Assembly: GCF_014699035.1 (NCBI RefSeq)
Contig: NZ_JACXAA010000003.1
Span: 372,001-436,000 of the forward strand
Length of the DNA: 64,000 bases
Direction of reading: 5' to 3'
DNA from: Spirosoma validum
GTDB taxonomy: Bacteria; Bacteroidota; Bacteroidia; Cytophagales; Spirosomataceae
Positions 36,521-46,063 of the stretch are shown piece after piece (the stretch's first letter is position 1; each line of letters starts with the position of its first letter). Position numbers and translations under genes: made by a program. A model generated the notes under the pieces. The model did no database searches, was not told the origin of the DNA, and saw only the letters and a list, made by a program, of their open reading frames with translations.

Positions 36521-37669
36521 TCAATTATTTTCAAAAATTCGGCGCATAGCTGCTACGTTTTCTTCTCCATAGTATCTTTTTCGAGCAAACTCCCAATGTT
36601 CCAGACTTACATCTAGTTCCATCAATTTAGCTAGCATGTCCATCCCATCCTGCGCTTTTGTAGTGCTCCAGAGAACTCCCGTTCCAGTGGTTTGTAAGAA
36701 TTCGGCTAACGAGCTATCGGCTGGACCATGTCCAAATATAGGTCGACCTGCCTGAACATAACTTGAGAGTTTTGTAGGCATACTCGTTTGCGAAAATATG
36801 CGCATCCTACGATTCATGGGATACATGGAATACACAAATGAACATTCAGCTAATTGGGGGATGATTTCGCTTTCTGGTAACGTAGCATGTAGCTTGATAT
36901 GATCCCTTAATTCGTTTGGTATTTCTGCTGGCACAATATGCCATCCCCACATATTTATTTCAGGCTCTAATCCTATTTGATGCGAAATTTGTTTGACTAA
37001 TCTAATGAATTCAAAAAAGTCGTTCTTGTCATAGACTGAACCAATATGGCCTACTTTTAATTGTTTGCTATTGCTTTCAAGAGGTTTACTCAATTTCCTG
37101 ATTGCATCAGACGGAATATATCTATGGCTTATCTCGCCAATGCGCCCACTTAATCGCTTATAATAATCCTGCATTCCTTTACTGGTCACGTCAAAACTCG
37201 TAACCTTTTTTAACACATCAATAGTCATTCGTTTGGCTAAACCTGCCATAAAACGATAGCGCATAGAGCGAGCGCAAATGGCTCCTGCCCAATCATCATT
37301 GATGGTTAAATGTACAGGCCGATTGTGTTGGCGTTTAACTAACTCTAAAGCAATCCGAATACCTTCATTGTGGGAGACAATCCAGTAAGCGTCGCAATCG
37401 GTTTCTAACAAATGGTTAACTATAGAATCAATGGCTGGTAATCTCTTTCCAGATAACATTTGCCATGTTTGCCAAATATCATCATCAATTCTGCCCCCCA
37501 TAAAACCCAAACCCAGATATCCATCTTCATAGCCACTCGCCTTTTTAGGAGCTAAATAGTTCCAGTCGACTGAAATGCCAGGAAGATTTTCAATCAAACT
37601 GCGAAAGTTTGCACTCCCTCCCCCAATTAAAGGTGAATGAGCTGTGAACAAACAAATTCTTCTACTCAT
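36521..37669 (-). CDS. Probable GT-B glycosyltransferase, family not assigned
   Basis: A 382-residue protein starting MSRRICLFTAHSPLIGGGSA, a Rossmann-like first strand with a glycine loop. KQLKVGHIGSVYDKNDFFEF would start the donor domain, and PTKLSSYVQAGRPIFGHGPA matches the nucleotide-sugar region of GT4-like proteins, but no E-x7-E motif is visible. Its place between two GT genes supports a transferase role. It could also be an inactive or partner subunit. Confidence 0.65.
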   Translation of the reverse strand: MSRRICLFTAHSPLIGGGSANFRSLIENLPGISVDWNYLAPKKASGYEDGYLGLGFMGGRIDDDIWQTWQMLSGKRLPAIDSIVNHLLETDCDAYWIVSHNEGIRIALELVKRQHNRPVHLTINDDWAGAICARSMRYRFMAGLAKRMTIDVLKKVTSFDVTSKGMQDYYKRLSGRIGEISHRYIPSDAIRKLSKPLESNSKQLKVGHIGSVYDKNDFFEFIRLVKQISHQIGLEPEINMWGWHIVPAEIPNELRDHIKLHATLPESEIIPQLAECSFVYSMYPMNRRMRIFSQTSMPTKLSSYVQAGRPIFGHGPADSSLAEFLQTTGTGVLWSTTKAQDGMDMLAKLMELDVSLEHWEFARKRYYGEENVAAMRRIFENN

Positions 37670-37688
37670 CTAAGCTTAATTTTGAATT

Positions 37689-38873
37689 TTAAGAGATTCC
37701 ATCCGCTAAATCATGGATATCGAAAAGATCATTGGTGGAAGATTGGAGGGCATTTATTAAGCTACTAGCGATGTCTGAAACAGTCACTACAGGCATGGTG
37801 CTTTGTTCAGCTAATCGAAGTGCTGATTCTAAATCAATATTCTTGTATTCAATAACTCCTGAACAAGGATGTACAATAGAAATTCCACGTGGTTTCCAGT
37901 CTGAAGCAATACATAACACAGGCAAACCGTGTGCAAGCATTGCGGCTACCGAACCACTTTTCTCGATGACTGCAAACGCTGTGGAAGAGAGGCCTAAAGT
38001 TGCCTCACTTAAAATCTGGGAAACTTGCTCAGCAGATTTTTCACCCAGGACAGTACAAACCAGTCCTTTTTCTTTCCAAATCGTTAGCCAACGATCACTT
38101 TCTGGTGATTGGCGTCCGATGACTGTTAACGATACAGTCCAATTCTCCTGTTGTGCAATACAAAAAACTTCAGTGGTAAATTGCTCAATCAATGCATCAG
38201 GGTGAACTGTTCCAAACACAACAAAATTGAATGTCTTAGTGACCCTAGCAATCGAAACCGGATTTCTTGCAATACTAGTTGGATTGTGTATGGGAATGTT
38301 TGAAATCAATGGTAAAAAGAAAGCTACTATTTTATCTTTTTGCAAATACTCTTGATAAGTATGAGTTTGTGTATGAACAATTAGAGGGCGTAACGCTTTT
38401 ACTAAACCAATGATTAACAGACGTTGTATTCTTCCTAACCCAACTAATTTCAATGGAGCTTTTTCATCCATTCCGACCCATAATTCATGAAACATGATAT
38501 GCCATTTTCTACCGGAGCCTACCTGTTTCAGGTAATTACTTAAACCAAAAGGTAAACCCTTCTGTTGAAAGCCAAAAGGGACGTACTGAAGACTTAACCA
38601 ATCAGGGTCAATGTTATCGATCCATTGCTTTGCCTGTTTAAATCGACGACTGGTAGACCAAACGGATGGTAAACGAAAAACAGCTAGTTCAACTCCACCT
38701 TCAGCGTCCTGGTAGTCTACCATTTTATCATTTATATGGCGGTCATTCAAGGCGATAGCAGTAACTTGGCATCCCTGACGTATTAACTCCCCACTGATCC
38801 GACGAACATAATCGCCTACACCATCGCAACCGGGTTCAAGAGAGCTACATAGAAATACAATATTCAGCCCCAA
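37689..38873 (-). CDS. GT4-like glycosyltransferase
   Basis: A 394-residue protein starting at TTG 38873 (NIVFLCSSLEPGCDGVGDYV, a classical GT4 N-terminus with the G-x-G-D-Y motif). A mid-protein NFVVFGTVHPDALIEQFTTE begins the second domain, while STAFAVIEKSGSVAAMLAHG is the nucleotide-binding part; it has an unusual form of the E-x7-E region. No in-frame ATG precedes the TTG. The substrate is unknown. Confidence 0.78.
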   Translation of the reverse strand: MGLNIVFLCSSLEPGCDGVGDYVRRISGELIRQGCQVTAIALNDRHINDKMVDYQDAEGGVELAVFRLPSVWSTSRRFKQAKQWIDNIDPDWLSLQYVPFGFQQKGLPFGLSNYLKQVGSGRKWHIMFHELWVGMDEKAPLKLVGLGRIQRLLIIGLVKALRPLIVHTQTHTYQEYLQKDKIVAFFLPLISNIPIHNPTSIARNPVSIARVTKTFNFVVFGTVHPDALIEQFTTEVFCIAQQENWTVSLTVIGRQSPESDRWLTIWKEKGLVCTVLGEKSAEQVSQILSEATLGLSSTAFAVIEKSGSVAAMLAHGLPVLCIASDWKPRGISIVHPCSGVIEYKNIDLESALRLAEQSTMPVVTVSDIASSLINALQSSTNDLFDIHDLADGIS

Positions 38874-38893
38874 AGCGAATTGTAAATTAAAAA

Positions 38894-39439
38894 TTACTGA
38901 AATAGGCGTTTGTAACTAATATTGTATTCTAAGTTTTTACTACGAAATTTCAAAAATTTAGCAGGAACTCCGGCTACTACAGCATATGGCTGAACATCTT
39001 TTGTTACTAAAGAGCCTGCCGCAACTACGGCACCTTTACCAATGATAACACCTGGCAGAATCGTTACACGAGTACCAATCCAAACATAGTCATAAATAGT
39101 GACCGATTTAGTACGTCCTTTAAAATTAGGAGAATCAATCTCATGATCAGCTGTTAAAACGATTACTTCCTGCGATATTGAGACATTTTTTCCAATAAAC
39201 ACACCGCCACGAGTGTCGATCCTACAGCTAGAATTAATGACAGAACAATCTCCCAAAATTAATCCACCTGCACAGTCAAAAGTAGAATTCATTAAAATAG
39301 CACAGCCTTGACCAACATTAAAATTCATTATTTTCTTATAAAAATATTGGCGGATGCTATGACTTGGAATTGAATTTAACCAATTGTTGCAAAAATACAG
39401 TCTAAATTCTGATAGATATAATCGCCAGACAGCTATCAT
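38894..39439 (-). CDS. Hexapeptide-repeat O-acetyltransferase
   Basis: A 181-residue protein from ATG 39439, whose first four bases overlap the stop of the upstream gene (ATGA). Left-handed beta-helix turns include [17 protein letters not shown], with the active-site His, [19 protein letters not shown] and [20 protein letters not shown]. It belongs with maltose/galactoside-type acetyltransferases and probably decorates the polysaccharide. It is the third such enzyme in the locus. Confidence 0.87.
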   Translation of the reverse strand: MIAVWRLYLSEFRLYFCNNWLNSIPSHSIRQYFYKKIMNFNVGQGCAILMNSTFDCAGGLILGDCSVINSSCRIDTRGGVFIGKNVSISQEVIVLTADHEIDSPNFKGRTKSVTIYDYVWIGTRVTILPGVIIGKGAVVAAGSLVTKDVQPYAVVAGVPAKFLKFRSKNLEYNISYKRLFQ

Positions 39440-40542
39440 AATTCCCAAAATAAATTTTTAATTTTATCCATACTAAATCTATTTATTGCTATGTGTTTTG
39501 CATTTGAAATAATTGACAAATTATTATCAATTAATAATAAAATTTTCTTCAGTAATGTTTGACTGTCTAAATTATGACAGCCTATTGCAGAATCGGATGT
39601 CGATAATAAAAAATTTGCAGCACTATCTTCAGGTCCGTGATAAAGTATAGCACCTGGAGCACCAAGATACCCAATCATTTTAGTAGATAAGCTATATTGA
39701 TAAAAATAATTATCTGAGAATTTAATTGGTAGATACAATATATCAGCCTTATGCATTTCTTCTTTTAATTCTTCTTCGTTCAAAGTAAATGGTTTATATA
39801 CAATACTGAAAAGTTCTTTCTTTGGAAAAGTAATATGCTGTGTACCTCTCAAAATTAAATTGAATCGATAACCCATTGTTGATAATTCATTCAGAGCATG
39901 AAACAGAACTTGAAAAAGAGGAACATAATCAATATGCAATAGTCCCGCAAAATAAATACTTATAGGGTCATTTAATTTCAGTTTTGGAGCAATAATTTCA
40001 GTTTCTTTTAAACCATCAGTTATAATCTGAAAATCTTTATTGCCTAACAACCGGCAATACTCCCTGCCTAATTCATTAGATATTAAAAGTCGTCGACTAG
40101 CTTGATGCCAAAGCTTCTTTGTTGATTCTTCTGAACCACCTGAAGTTTTAAAATGATCATGAAATGAAACCCAAAGTTGCTTGTTATTCTGTTTAGCATA
40201 ATCGCATAATGCAGCGGAGTAAATCCCATGATCAGTAGCATGAATTATATCGTGGGGAATACTAACAGCTATAGTTTGCAGACGCTTTATTGTACATGAA
40301 TATGAAAAATGTTTTTGATACCATAAGGTAATATTTCGTAAATGCCATTTCATCCAAGGTTTTAAAATAGGTGAGACTAATATGATAGTTTCTGTAATAG
40401 CGCCTTCTGTTTTTTTACTTGAGTAAGTTTTTACAACTAAAGAATGAACATGTTCTTCATTACCCTCATATAAACGTCTAAGAATTCGACTTCCACCACC
40501 ATTTGCGTAAAGTGAAAAAGGCTGAAATGAAAGAATTTTCAT
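39436..40542 (-). CDS. Probable GT-B glycosyltransferase
   Basis: A 368-residue protein ([20 protein letters not shown] at the start, a typical GT-B first strand and glycine loop). [20 protein letters not shown] begins the second domain and [20 protein letters not shown] resembles the donor-binding part. No clear E-x7-E is present. The gene marks the start of the AT-rich block that runs to about 47.8 kb. It is translationally coupled with the acetyltransferase gene downstream. Confidence 0.68.
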   Translation of the reverse strand: MKILSFQPFSLYANGGGSRILRRLYEGNEEHVHSLVVKTYSSKKTEGAITETIILVSPILKPWMKWHLRNITLWYQKHFSYSCTIKRLQTIAVSIPHDIIHATDHGIYSAALCDYAKQNNKQLWVSFHDHFKTSGGSEESTKKLWHQASRRLLISNELGREYCRLLGNKDFQIITDGLKETEIIAPKLKLNDPISIYFAGLLHIDYVPLFQVLFHALNELSTMGYRFNLILRGTQHITFPKKELFSIVYKPFTLNEEELKEEMHKADILYLPIKFSDNYFYQYSLSTKMIGYLGAPGAILYHGPEDSAANFLLSTSDSAIGCHNLDSQTLLKKILLLIDNNLSIISNAKHIAINRFSMDKIKNLFWEL

Positions 40543-40578
40543 TTTACAAAATAGCTAAATAAAGGATAAAAGGATAAA

Positions 40579-41721
40579 TTATTTTGCCGTATTATAAGTT
40601 TCTATTGCGTACAATACTTTATCTATATAACTGCTCCAAGTACAATCTTTAACAGAATTATGCGCTGATAAACACAGATTATTGTAATATTTATTCGAAA
40701 AAATCTCTTCAATTTTAGCAGCTAAAATTTCCGATGATTGGCTTTCGCAATACAGGCCAAAGGATAATTTAGCTCCAAAGGATTTAACAAACTCGTCATA
40801 AGGTTCAACAATTACAGGTGTAAATAAGTACATAGCCTCAATCGTGGCCGAAATAGCTCCCCACTTAGGAGTAGTATTAATAAATACTTTAGCTTTTTCT
40901 AACAAAGAATAATATAGTTTTTTATCACTCTCGCAACCCTTATTTAAATACCCATGACAAATAACCCTATCAGGTAAATCCTTAAAGTCACTAGAGTTCA
41001 TACCAACAATATGTAGCGACAGCTTTGGGAATTTTAACAATAGCTTTTTAAATGATTCTATTAAAATTGTAGCGCCGTAAATATATTTTATATTACCAAT
41101 AAACAATATGTCCTGCGATGTAGACTTAAGAGCTAGTATATTAGATTGATTTGGAGAAATTAAAGAATTGATGACGTTGCCTAAGTATAACAAAATCCTA
41201 GGTTTGTTTACAGTATTCATGTATGAAAAAACTGTTGAGAACAAAGTAATAACAATGTCTGATTCCTCTATCATTTTACTCTCATTTCTAATAGCAATTC
41301 TTTCACAAAAATCTGGCTCCCTTTTTTTGAAATATTTGAAATAATACTCATACGTCCAATCGCAAAGTAAAATAGATACCTGATTTTTTACTTTTGGCGA
41401 AGTAAAACTAAATGTCAAAAAAATATTAGCTTGAGCGGTTGAATATTTTTTTGTAGCTGCATTAATAATAAATTTTGTATACCAAATATGAATGATATTT
41501 CTGGAGGAATCTAAAGCTGTATCACTGTTGAAAATTTTTAATATTTTCCAGAATAATTGATAATGAAAAAAATTCAATAAATAATTTGGACTTATATCTA
41601 CGCAATTTACTTTTATACCTTTTGCTTCAAGTGTTTTCAAAACAAAAAAAGGTACATTGGACCAAGTACTTAATTTATGTGGATCACCATTTGTAAAAAG
41701 AGTGACTTCTTTAACTCGCAA
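40579..41721 (-). CDS. GT4-like glycosyltransferase
   Basis: A 380-residue protein, starting at TTG 41721 as no ATG is available. SQDILFIGNIKYIYGATILI begins the donor domain and ISATIEAMYLFTPVIVEPYD the nucleotide-sugar region, consistent with family 4. The N-terminal half (FTNGDPHKLSTWSNVPFFVL) matches GTs that begin with a Ser-Trp-Ser motif in this kind of locus. It is very AT-rich. Confidence 0.78.
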   Translation of the reverse strand: MRVKEVTLFTNGDPHKLSTWSNVPFFVLKTLEAKGIKVNCVDISPNYLLNFFHYQLFWKILKIFNSDTALDSSRNIIHIWYTKFIINAATKKYSTAQANIFLTFSFTSPKVKNQVSILLCDWTYEYYFKYFKKREPDFCERIAIRNESKMIEESDIVITLFSTVFSYMNTVNKPRILLYLGNVINSLISPNQSNILALKSTSQDILFIGNIKYIYGATILIESFKKLLLKFPKLSLHIVGMNSSDFKDLPDRVICHGYLNKGCESDKKLYYSLLEKAKVFINTTPKWGAISATIEAMYLFTPVIVEPYDEFVKSFGAKLSFGLYCESQSSEILAAKIEEIFSNKYYNNLCLSAHNSVKDCTWSSYIDKVLYAIETYNTAK

Positions 41722-41754
41722 AGGTTTGAAGTAAAATAGTTTATATTATGAATT

Positions 41755-42636
41755 TTATTTTTCTAATTTTAATTTCCCATCTAGCCTATTGACAACTATT
41801 CTCTCGGGGTAATTTTTTATAAGAAGGATGCTTTTATCAAGCATCCTTCTTATAAAAAATATATCTAAAACTAAAGTGTATTTCATGATTTGCTTTATGT
41901 TATTAATAAAAGTAATAAACATTAAGTTGATTTTAATTTTAAAACTAATATTCATGTTATCAATAAAAAAATTAGCCTCTTTGCAGTACTTATCCATTTC
42001 CAGGGTTAATTGATTGCTTGATCTCTGTCTGAACCCTCCAATTAGTAAATTACATGGGTATAGTTTTGCTTTCATAGAAAATCTTAACCATAACTCTAAA
42101 TCACCTGCAAGTTTAGCTTTATTATTAATGTAGCTACCACTTTTTTCCCAAAGACTTCTTTTCCAAACAGTAGTTTCTTGTTGAATCCATTTGTAATCTT
42201 TTGACAAAATATTATAATTAGAAATTTTTCTAGCTTCACATGCGCCAGTTACTCGATCTTTTTCATCAAAGGCAGTGTTAAGCCCCGTTATCCATTCAAC
42301 TTCGGGGAAACTGGTAAATACTTCCACTATATTTTCAAATGCTCCTGGATGTAGTAAATCGTCAGAATTAATCCACATCATTATGTCACCTGTACTTCTC
42401 TCAAAACCTTTCTGAATAGCATCATACATCCCATTATCTTTTTCGCTTACCCAATAATGTAGCTTATCTGAGTATTTTTTTATTATATCAATAGATTGGT
42501 CAGTACTCCCACCATCTATAATTATGTATTCAAAATTTGAATAACTCTGATTTAGCACAGATAATATTGTTCTTTCTATAAAATTTCCTAAGTTATAGTT
42601 GGGTGTTACTATACTAATTTTCAGGGGTAAATTCAT
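41755..42636 (-). CDS. GT2 glycosyltransferase
   Basis: A 293-residue GT-A enzyme. KISIVTPNYNLGNFIERTIL and YIIIDGGSTDQSIDIIKKY are the family 2 start, SEKDNGMYDAIQKGFERSTG and MMWINSDDLLHPGAF give the metal-binding DD motif, and WIQQETTVWKRSLWEKSGSY is the acceptor region. This matches the WcaA/EpsE-like group often found in polysaccharide loci. A perfect 19-bp palindrome (41813-41859) lies in the 3' end of the coding sequence. Confidence 0.88.
   Translation of the reverse strand: MNLPLKISIVTPNYNLGNFIERTILSVLNQSYSNFEYIIIDGGSTDQSIDIIKKYSDKLHYWVSEKDNGMYDAIQKGFERSTGDIMMWINSDDLLHPGAFENIVEVFTSFPEVEWITGLNTAFDEKDRVTGACEARKISNYNILSKDYKWIQQETTVWKRSLWEKSGSYINNKAKLAGDLELWLRFSMKAKLYPCNLLIGGFRQRSSNQLTLEMDKYCKEANFFIDNMNISFKIKINLMFITFINNIKQIMKYTLVLDIFFIRRMLDKSILLIKNYPERIVVNRLDGKLKLEK
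41813..41859. repeat. Perfect 19-bp palindrome inside a GT2 gene
   Basis: Bases 41813-41831 (ttttttataagaaggatgc) are the exact reverse complement of 41841-41859, with nine bases between. It lies in the coding region for the last ~35 residues of the glycosyltransferase. It could act as an mRNA hairpin or internal terminator. Confidence 0.85.
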
Positions 42637-42670
42637 TCGAAGATATTAACTTTTATAGAAATTGTTAATT

Positions 42671-43480
42671 TTAGATATGGATAAATTGGCTCCAAAACTC
42701 TTTATTATATTTTTCCCAAGCATGGCAACCAAAAGGTAAATTGAAATCGTTCATTTCATATAAAATAGATCCATTAACTTCCATAGAGAAGCGCATAGCT
42801 AAATCTAAACTGGGAATTTTATACCATGTAAACTGCTGTGAAACTATATATCCCCAGAAGAAATCTTCCTGAGAATCCCAGTTATTAAATATATAAAAAG
42901 TATTATTGCGAAAGGTCGCATTCGCAATAATACTTAATAATGATTTTATACTTTTATTTTCTTTGAACTTTTTGAAGAAATAACTTATTGGTTTTAAATA
43001 ATGAAAAGTCTCCAATACTTTTATTTGAGATTTAACTTTTCTTAAAGAAAAACCACCGTTACCAATGCCAAGAAATACAGAACTATTTGTTGCAAATTCC
43101 ATGCCGACAAACCAAGGGGCTCCGATATAGTCGTAGTTTAAATTACACCAGTAATCTAATTCGTCTCTAAAAATCCAAGCATCTAATTGGTAAATTAGAA
43201 TATAATCATATTCTGAAAAAGTTTTGTAAAATTTCGGTTTCAATAATAATTCATTATACCCATTTATGGAAGCGAAATATTTATTCCTAAATCTTTTTAT
43301 AGAATAATCAACGTCTTTGTAAGCTTCAATTATTAATTCGTAATTTTTAGAATCAAAATTGTCACCACAAATTAAGAAATATTTTAGTTTCGGTAATACA
43401 ATGAATATCTGTTTGAGAGAGGCATATTCTTCTTTTGTTAAATTTTCTTTATAAACAGGTATTACTATTGCGCAACGCAT
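42671..43480 (-). CDS. DUF5672 family protein, probable glycosyltransferase
   Basis: A 269-residue protein. RCAIVIPVYKENLTKEEYAS, YDYILIYQLDAWIFRDELDY and YIGAPWFVGMEFATN are characteristic of DUF5672, a GT-A-like family; LDAW would supply the metal-binding acidic residue. GNGGFSLRKVKSQIKVLE and DSQEDFFWGYIV complete the pattern. The gene overlaps the upstream one by 32 bp, which points to tight co-translation. Sugar and acceptor are unknown. Confidence 0.82.
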   Translation of the reverse strand: MRCAIVIPVYKENLTKEEYASLKQIFIVLPKLKYFLICGDNFDSKNYELIIEAYKDVDYSIKRFRNKYFASINGYNELLLKPKFYKTFSEYDYILIYQLDAWIFRDELDYWCNLNYDYIGAPWFVGMEFATNSSVFLGIGNGGFSLRKVKSQIKVLETFHYLKPISYFFKKFKENKSIKSLLSIIANATFRNNTFYIFNNWDSQEDFFWGYIVSQQFTWYKIPSLDLAMRFSMEVNGSILYEMNDFNLPFGCHAWEKYNKEFWSQFIHI

Positions 43481-44414
43481 TGACGTGTATATTTTTTAAA
43501 TAAATTTTAAGCTTTCTCAGTATTTTTAAAAATAAATTGGTTGTATGACTATAATTTAATACATTATAAAAAAAATAGTCATCCGCTTTTGTATTTATGA
43601 CAATATTCTTAGGATGTGAAATGTTACTTAACTCGAAAGTGGGTAGATTGGATAATCTATGATTGGATGTTACTGTATGAGTTGCATCTTCTCGAAAACC
43701 AATATTTGAGATTAAATTTTTATTAGGAACAATTGTTAAGGCAGAATTCTTCCAGATAGTGAATAAAAATTGATAATCCCAACTATCAACTTCATTTTTA
43801 TAAAATGCATCCAGATTTTTTTTCCAATATTCAATTTGATCTACTTTATAATTTAAAACTACATCAAGCTTCTTCTCTTTAAATTCAGGCCAATCTTGCA
43901 TGTCAAAATCATATTTTTCCCATGCACGTCTCCATGTAGCCCATCCCCATATATATAAATATTTTGAGTAAAAATAAGAATCATTATTATAATTTCTTCC
44001 AAATTGGATATTTTGTCCAGTAATACTGTAAATGTTTTCGTTATACTTGTATTTTTCTAACATTTCTTTACAGAAAGAGAAAAAAGACGTATTTGGAACA
44101 CAGTCGTCTTCAAGTATAATACCTTGTTCAACATGTTGAAAAAACCAAGTTATAGCTGTTGAAACAGCTTTGCCACACCCTAAATTTTTAGTTTGGTAAA
44201 GTCTAATTACTTCGCATTCCCATGTAATCCCATTTTTGATAATTTCTCTTACAGCTTCACATCGTTTGATTTCGTCTAAATTTTGATTGCGTGGTCCGTC
44301 AGATGCTATATACAAAAACTGGGGCTTTATTTTACGTATCTCATTAAGGACTTCTGAAGTAGTATCTGGTCTATTGAATACAATAAATAAAATCGGAATA
44401 TTAAAACTCTTCAT
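43449..44414 (-). CDS. GT2-like nucleotide-diphospho-sugar transferase
   Basis: A 321-residue protein with NIPILFIVFNRPDTTSEVLN at the start, FLYIASDGPRNQNLDEIKRC, GCGKAVSTAITWFFQHVEQG and IILEDDCVPNTSFFSFC carrying the acidic metal-binding motif. YIWGWATWRRAWEKYDFDM is diagnostic of the sugar-transferase group once called HlpA-like. It lies 11 bp after the next upstream gene. The product is presumably cytosolic and membrane-associated through partners. Confidence 0.83.
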   Translation of the reverse strand: MKSFNIPILFIVFNRPDTTSEVLNEIRKIKPQFLYIASDGPRNQNLDEIKRCEAVREIIKNGITWECEVIRLYQTKNLGCGKAVSTAITWFFQHVEQGIILEDDCVPNTSFFSFCKEMLEKYKYNENIYSITGQNIQFGRNYNNDSYFYSKYLYIWGWATWRRAWEKYDFDMQDWPEFKEKKLDVVLNYKVDQIEYWKKNLDAFYKNEVDSWDYQFLFTIWKNSALTIVPNKNLISNIGFREDATHTVTSNHRLSNLPTFELSNISHPKNIVINTKADDYFFYNVLNYSHTTNLFLKILRKLKIYLKNIHVNALRNSNTCL

Positions 44415-44425
44415 TTATTCTTTTG

Positions 44426-45394
44426 TTAAAAATTTTTTACCGCTTTTTTTATTCTTGCTATGAAATTAGGTTTGTATTTAGTATTTAAAGTTTTTTTATT
44501 AGTACAATATATAGGTTTCAATTTTGAAAATAGATCATAATTATTTTGATATACTAATTTATTGTATTTGTAGAAAAGTTCTTTAACATCAGGTCTATTA
44601 TCAAAAGTATGTCTTGAACTATACTTACATAATATTTCCGGATTGTTAAATTTATAGCCACTAAAGTGGAAAAATCTAAGCTGTGTTGTTAAATTTATTG
44701 TTATATTATCATTTAAACTATTTGTGATTACTCTCTCATGCATATTCCAAGCTGCCATATTGTAACCTAAATGTTTTAATATATAATAGTTATCAAAGAA
44801 AGCCGGTACTAAATTAATTAATAGCTGATCAAAAAACATATGTTGGTTTGGTAAATCATAGCCATACTTTATAACTCTTTTACTCCACCAATTAAGAAAT
44901 ATCTGACTATTTTTATAATTAGATAATGCTATAAATCCTAAATTAAATGTGCCAGTTGCCAATAAATGAATATCTGCAGGAGCATGTTCATCATCAATAG
45001 GAGTACATGATTGAGGAGTTAAAACTATACTAAATGATTTCAATGCATCTAACAATTCGTCGAAGCTTGATAAAACTAATATGTCTGGATCTAAATAAAT
45101 AACTGTATTTGATTTTCTTACATTAAATATATGCTCGAAATAAAACGGTTTAACCGCTGTATTTAGTTCTACAATATTATATTGACTTTCTAAATTATTG
45201 AAATTCGGTATATTTAATTCTTTAACTGGTATAAATATCGTATCCCCAAATGACTTGTAATCGACTTCTGAATTATAACCATCAACCAACCCTATTATAA
45301 ATTCAAAACTATTATGATATCTCAAAAAACTTTCACCCAATACTTTTGCTTGAGCTAAGTAATTGTTAGAACATATTGTAAACGCTGTTTTCAT
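44426..45394 (-). CDS. GT8-like glycosyltransferase
   Basis: A 322-residue GT-A-like protein. AFTICSNNYLAQAKVLGESF is the typical start of retaining GT8-like transferases, VIYLDPDILVLSSFDELLDA has the DxD motif, and GTFNLGFIALSNYKNSQIF and HLGYNMAAWNMHERV follow as in Bacteroidota relatives. It is preceded by a 669-bp gap without genes, so it may start a separate transcript within the locus. Confidence 0.82.
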   Translation of the reverse strand: MKTAFTICSNNYLAQAKVLGESFLRYHNSFEFIIGLVDGYNSEVDYKSFGDTIFIPVKELNIPNFNNLESQYNIVELNTAVKPFYFEHIFNVRKSNTVIYLDPDILVLSSFDELLDALKSFSIVLTPQSCTPIDDEHAPADIHLLATGTFNLGFIALSNYKNSQIFLNWWSKRVIKYGYDLPNQHMFFDQLLINLVPAFFDNYYILKHLGYNMAAWNMHERVITNSLNDNITINLTTQLRFFHFSGYKFNNPEILCKYSSRHTFDNRPDVKELFYKYNKLVYQNNYDLFSKLKPIYCTNKKTLNTKYKPNFIARIKKAVKNF

Positions 45395-46063
45395 ATATTT
45401 ATTTTTGGACTATTGATATAAACAATTGCCTTCTCCCTAAGTTATAACCACTGAATGCTGAAAACGAACACCTAACTACAATATCAAGAATATGATAATT
45501 CAAGGATAAATAGAGGCTTTTAACCGTGACATTAGACCGCTTAGCCACGCCGAGTTAATGACTATCCTTAAATTATTTAATGCTTGCCGAATCATAGTAG
45601 ATATGTAGTTCAGCCTCTATTTCACTGACTCGTCTAACGAATGCCTGTGTGTAGTAAGTGATATAGCTAACTTTAGCTATATTTTGTATGGTAATAATGG
45701 GAGAATTTATTCAGGGTCCATAATATTCTTGAAAATATGGTAATCTAAGCATTAAATACTAATAATTTCTCCGAGCATTCTTAGCTTGTAATATTTTAAG
45801 TTTTTCAAAGTCTTCCTTGTTTATACCTTAATATTTCTGGCGTTAACCATAGAAAATAGCTTTTGAAATGATGTATAATGACACATTTCGACAACATAAT
45901 GCCCTTGATTTTTTGTTCATTATAAACTATTGATAAGTGCAAAAAGTATCTTTTTCACTTATCAACAAATATGATATTGGGAAATAGGATAATCATTCTC
46001 TTTTATTGAATGAAATATAGTTAAATAATATGCTATTAAGTTGCACCGTCTTTCATCTATTCT
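45395..46063. other. 669-bp AT-rich gap inside the polysaccharide locus
   Basis: No convincing gene was found on either strand in this stretch, the only long interruption of the locus. It contains an AT-rich hairpin (45930-45965). It may hold a promoter for the downstream glycosyltransferase genes, a decayed gene, or a recombination junction. Confidence 0.6.
45930..45965. terminator. AT-rich hairpin, possible terminator or attenuator
   Basis: The word ttgataagtg and a run of A pair with cttttt and cacttatcaa across three bases, with one bulged base. The hairpin lies about 100 bp beyond the stop of the GT2 gene at 46064 on the minus strand. It could end or attenuate transcription before the downstream genes. 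Confidence 0.45.
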
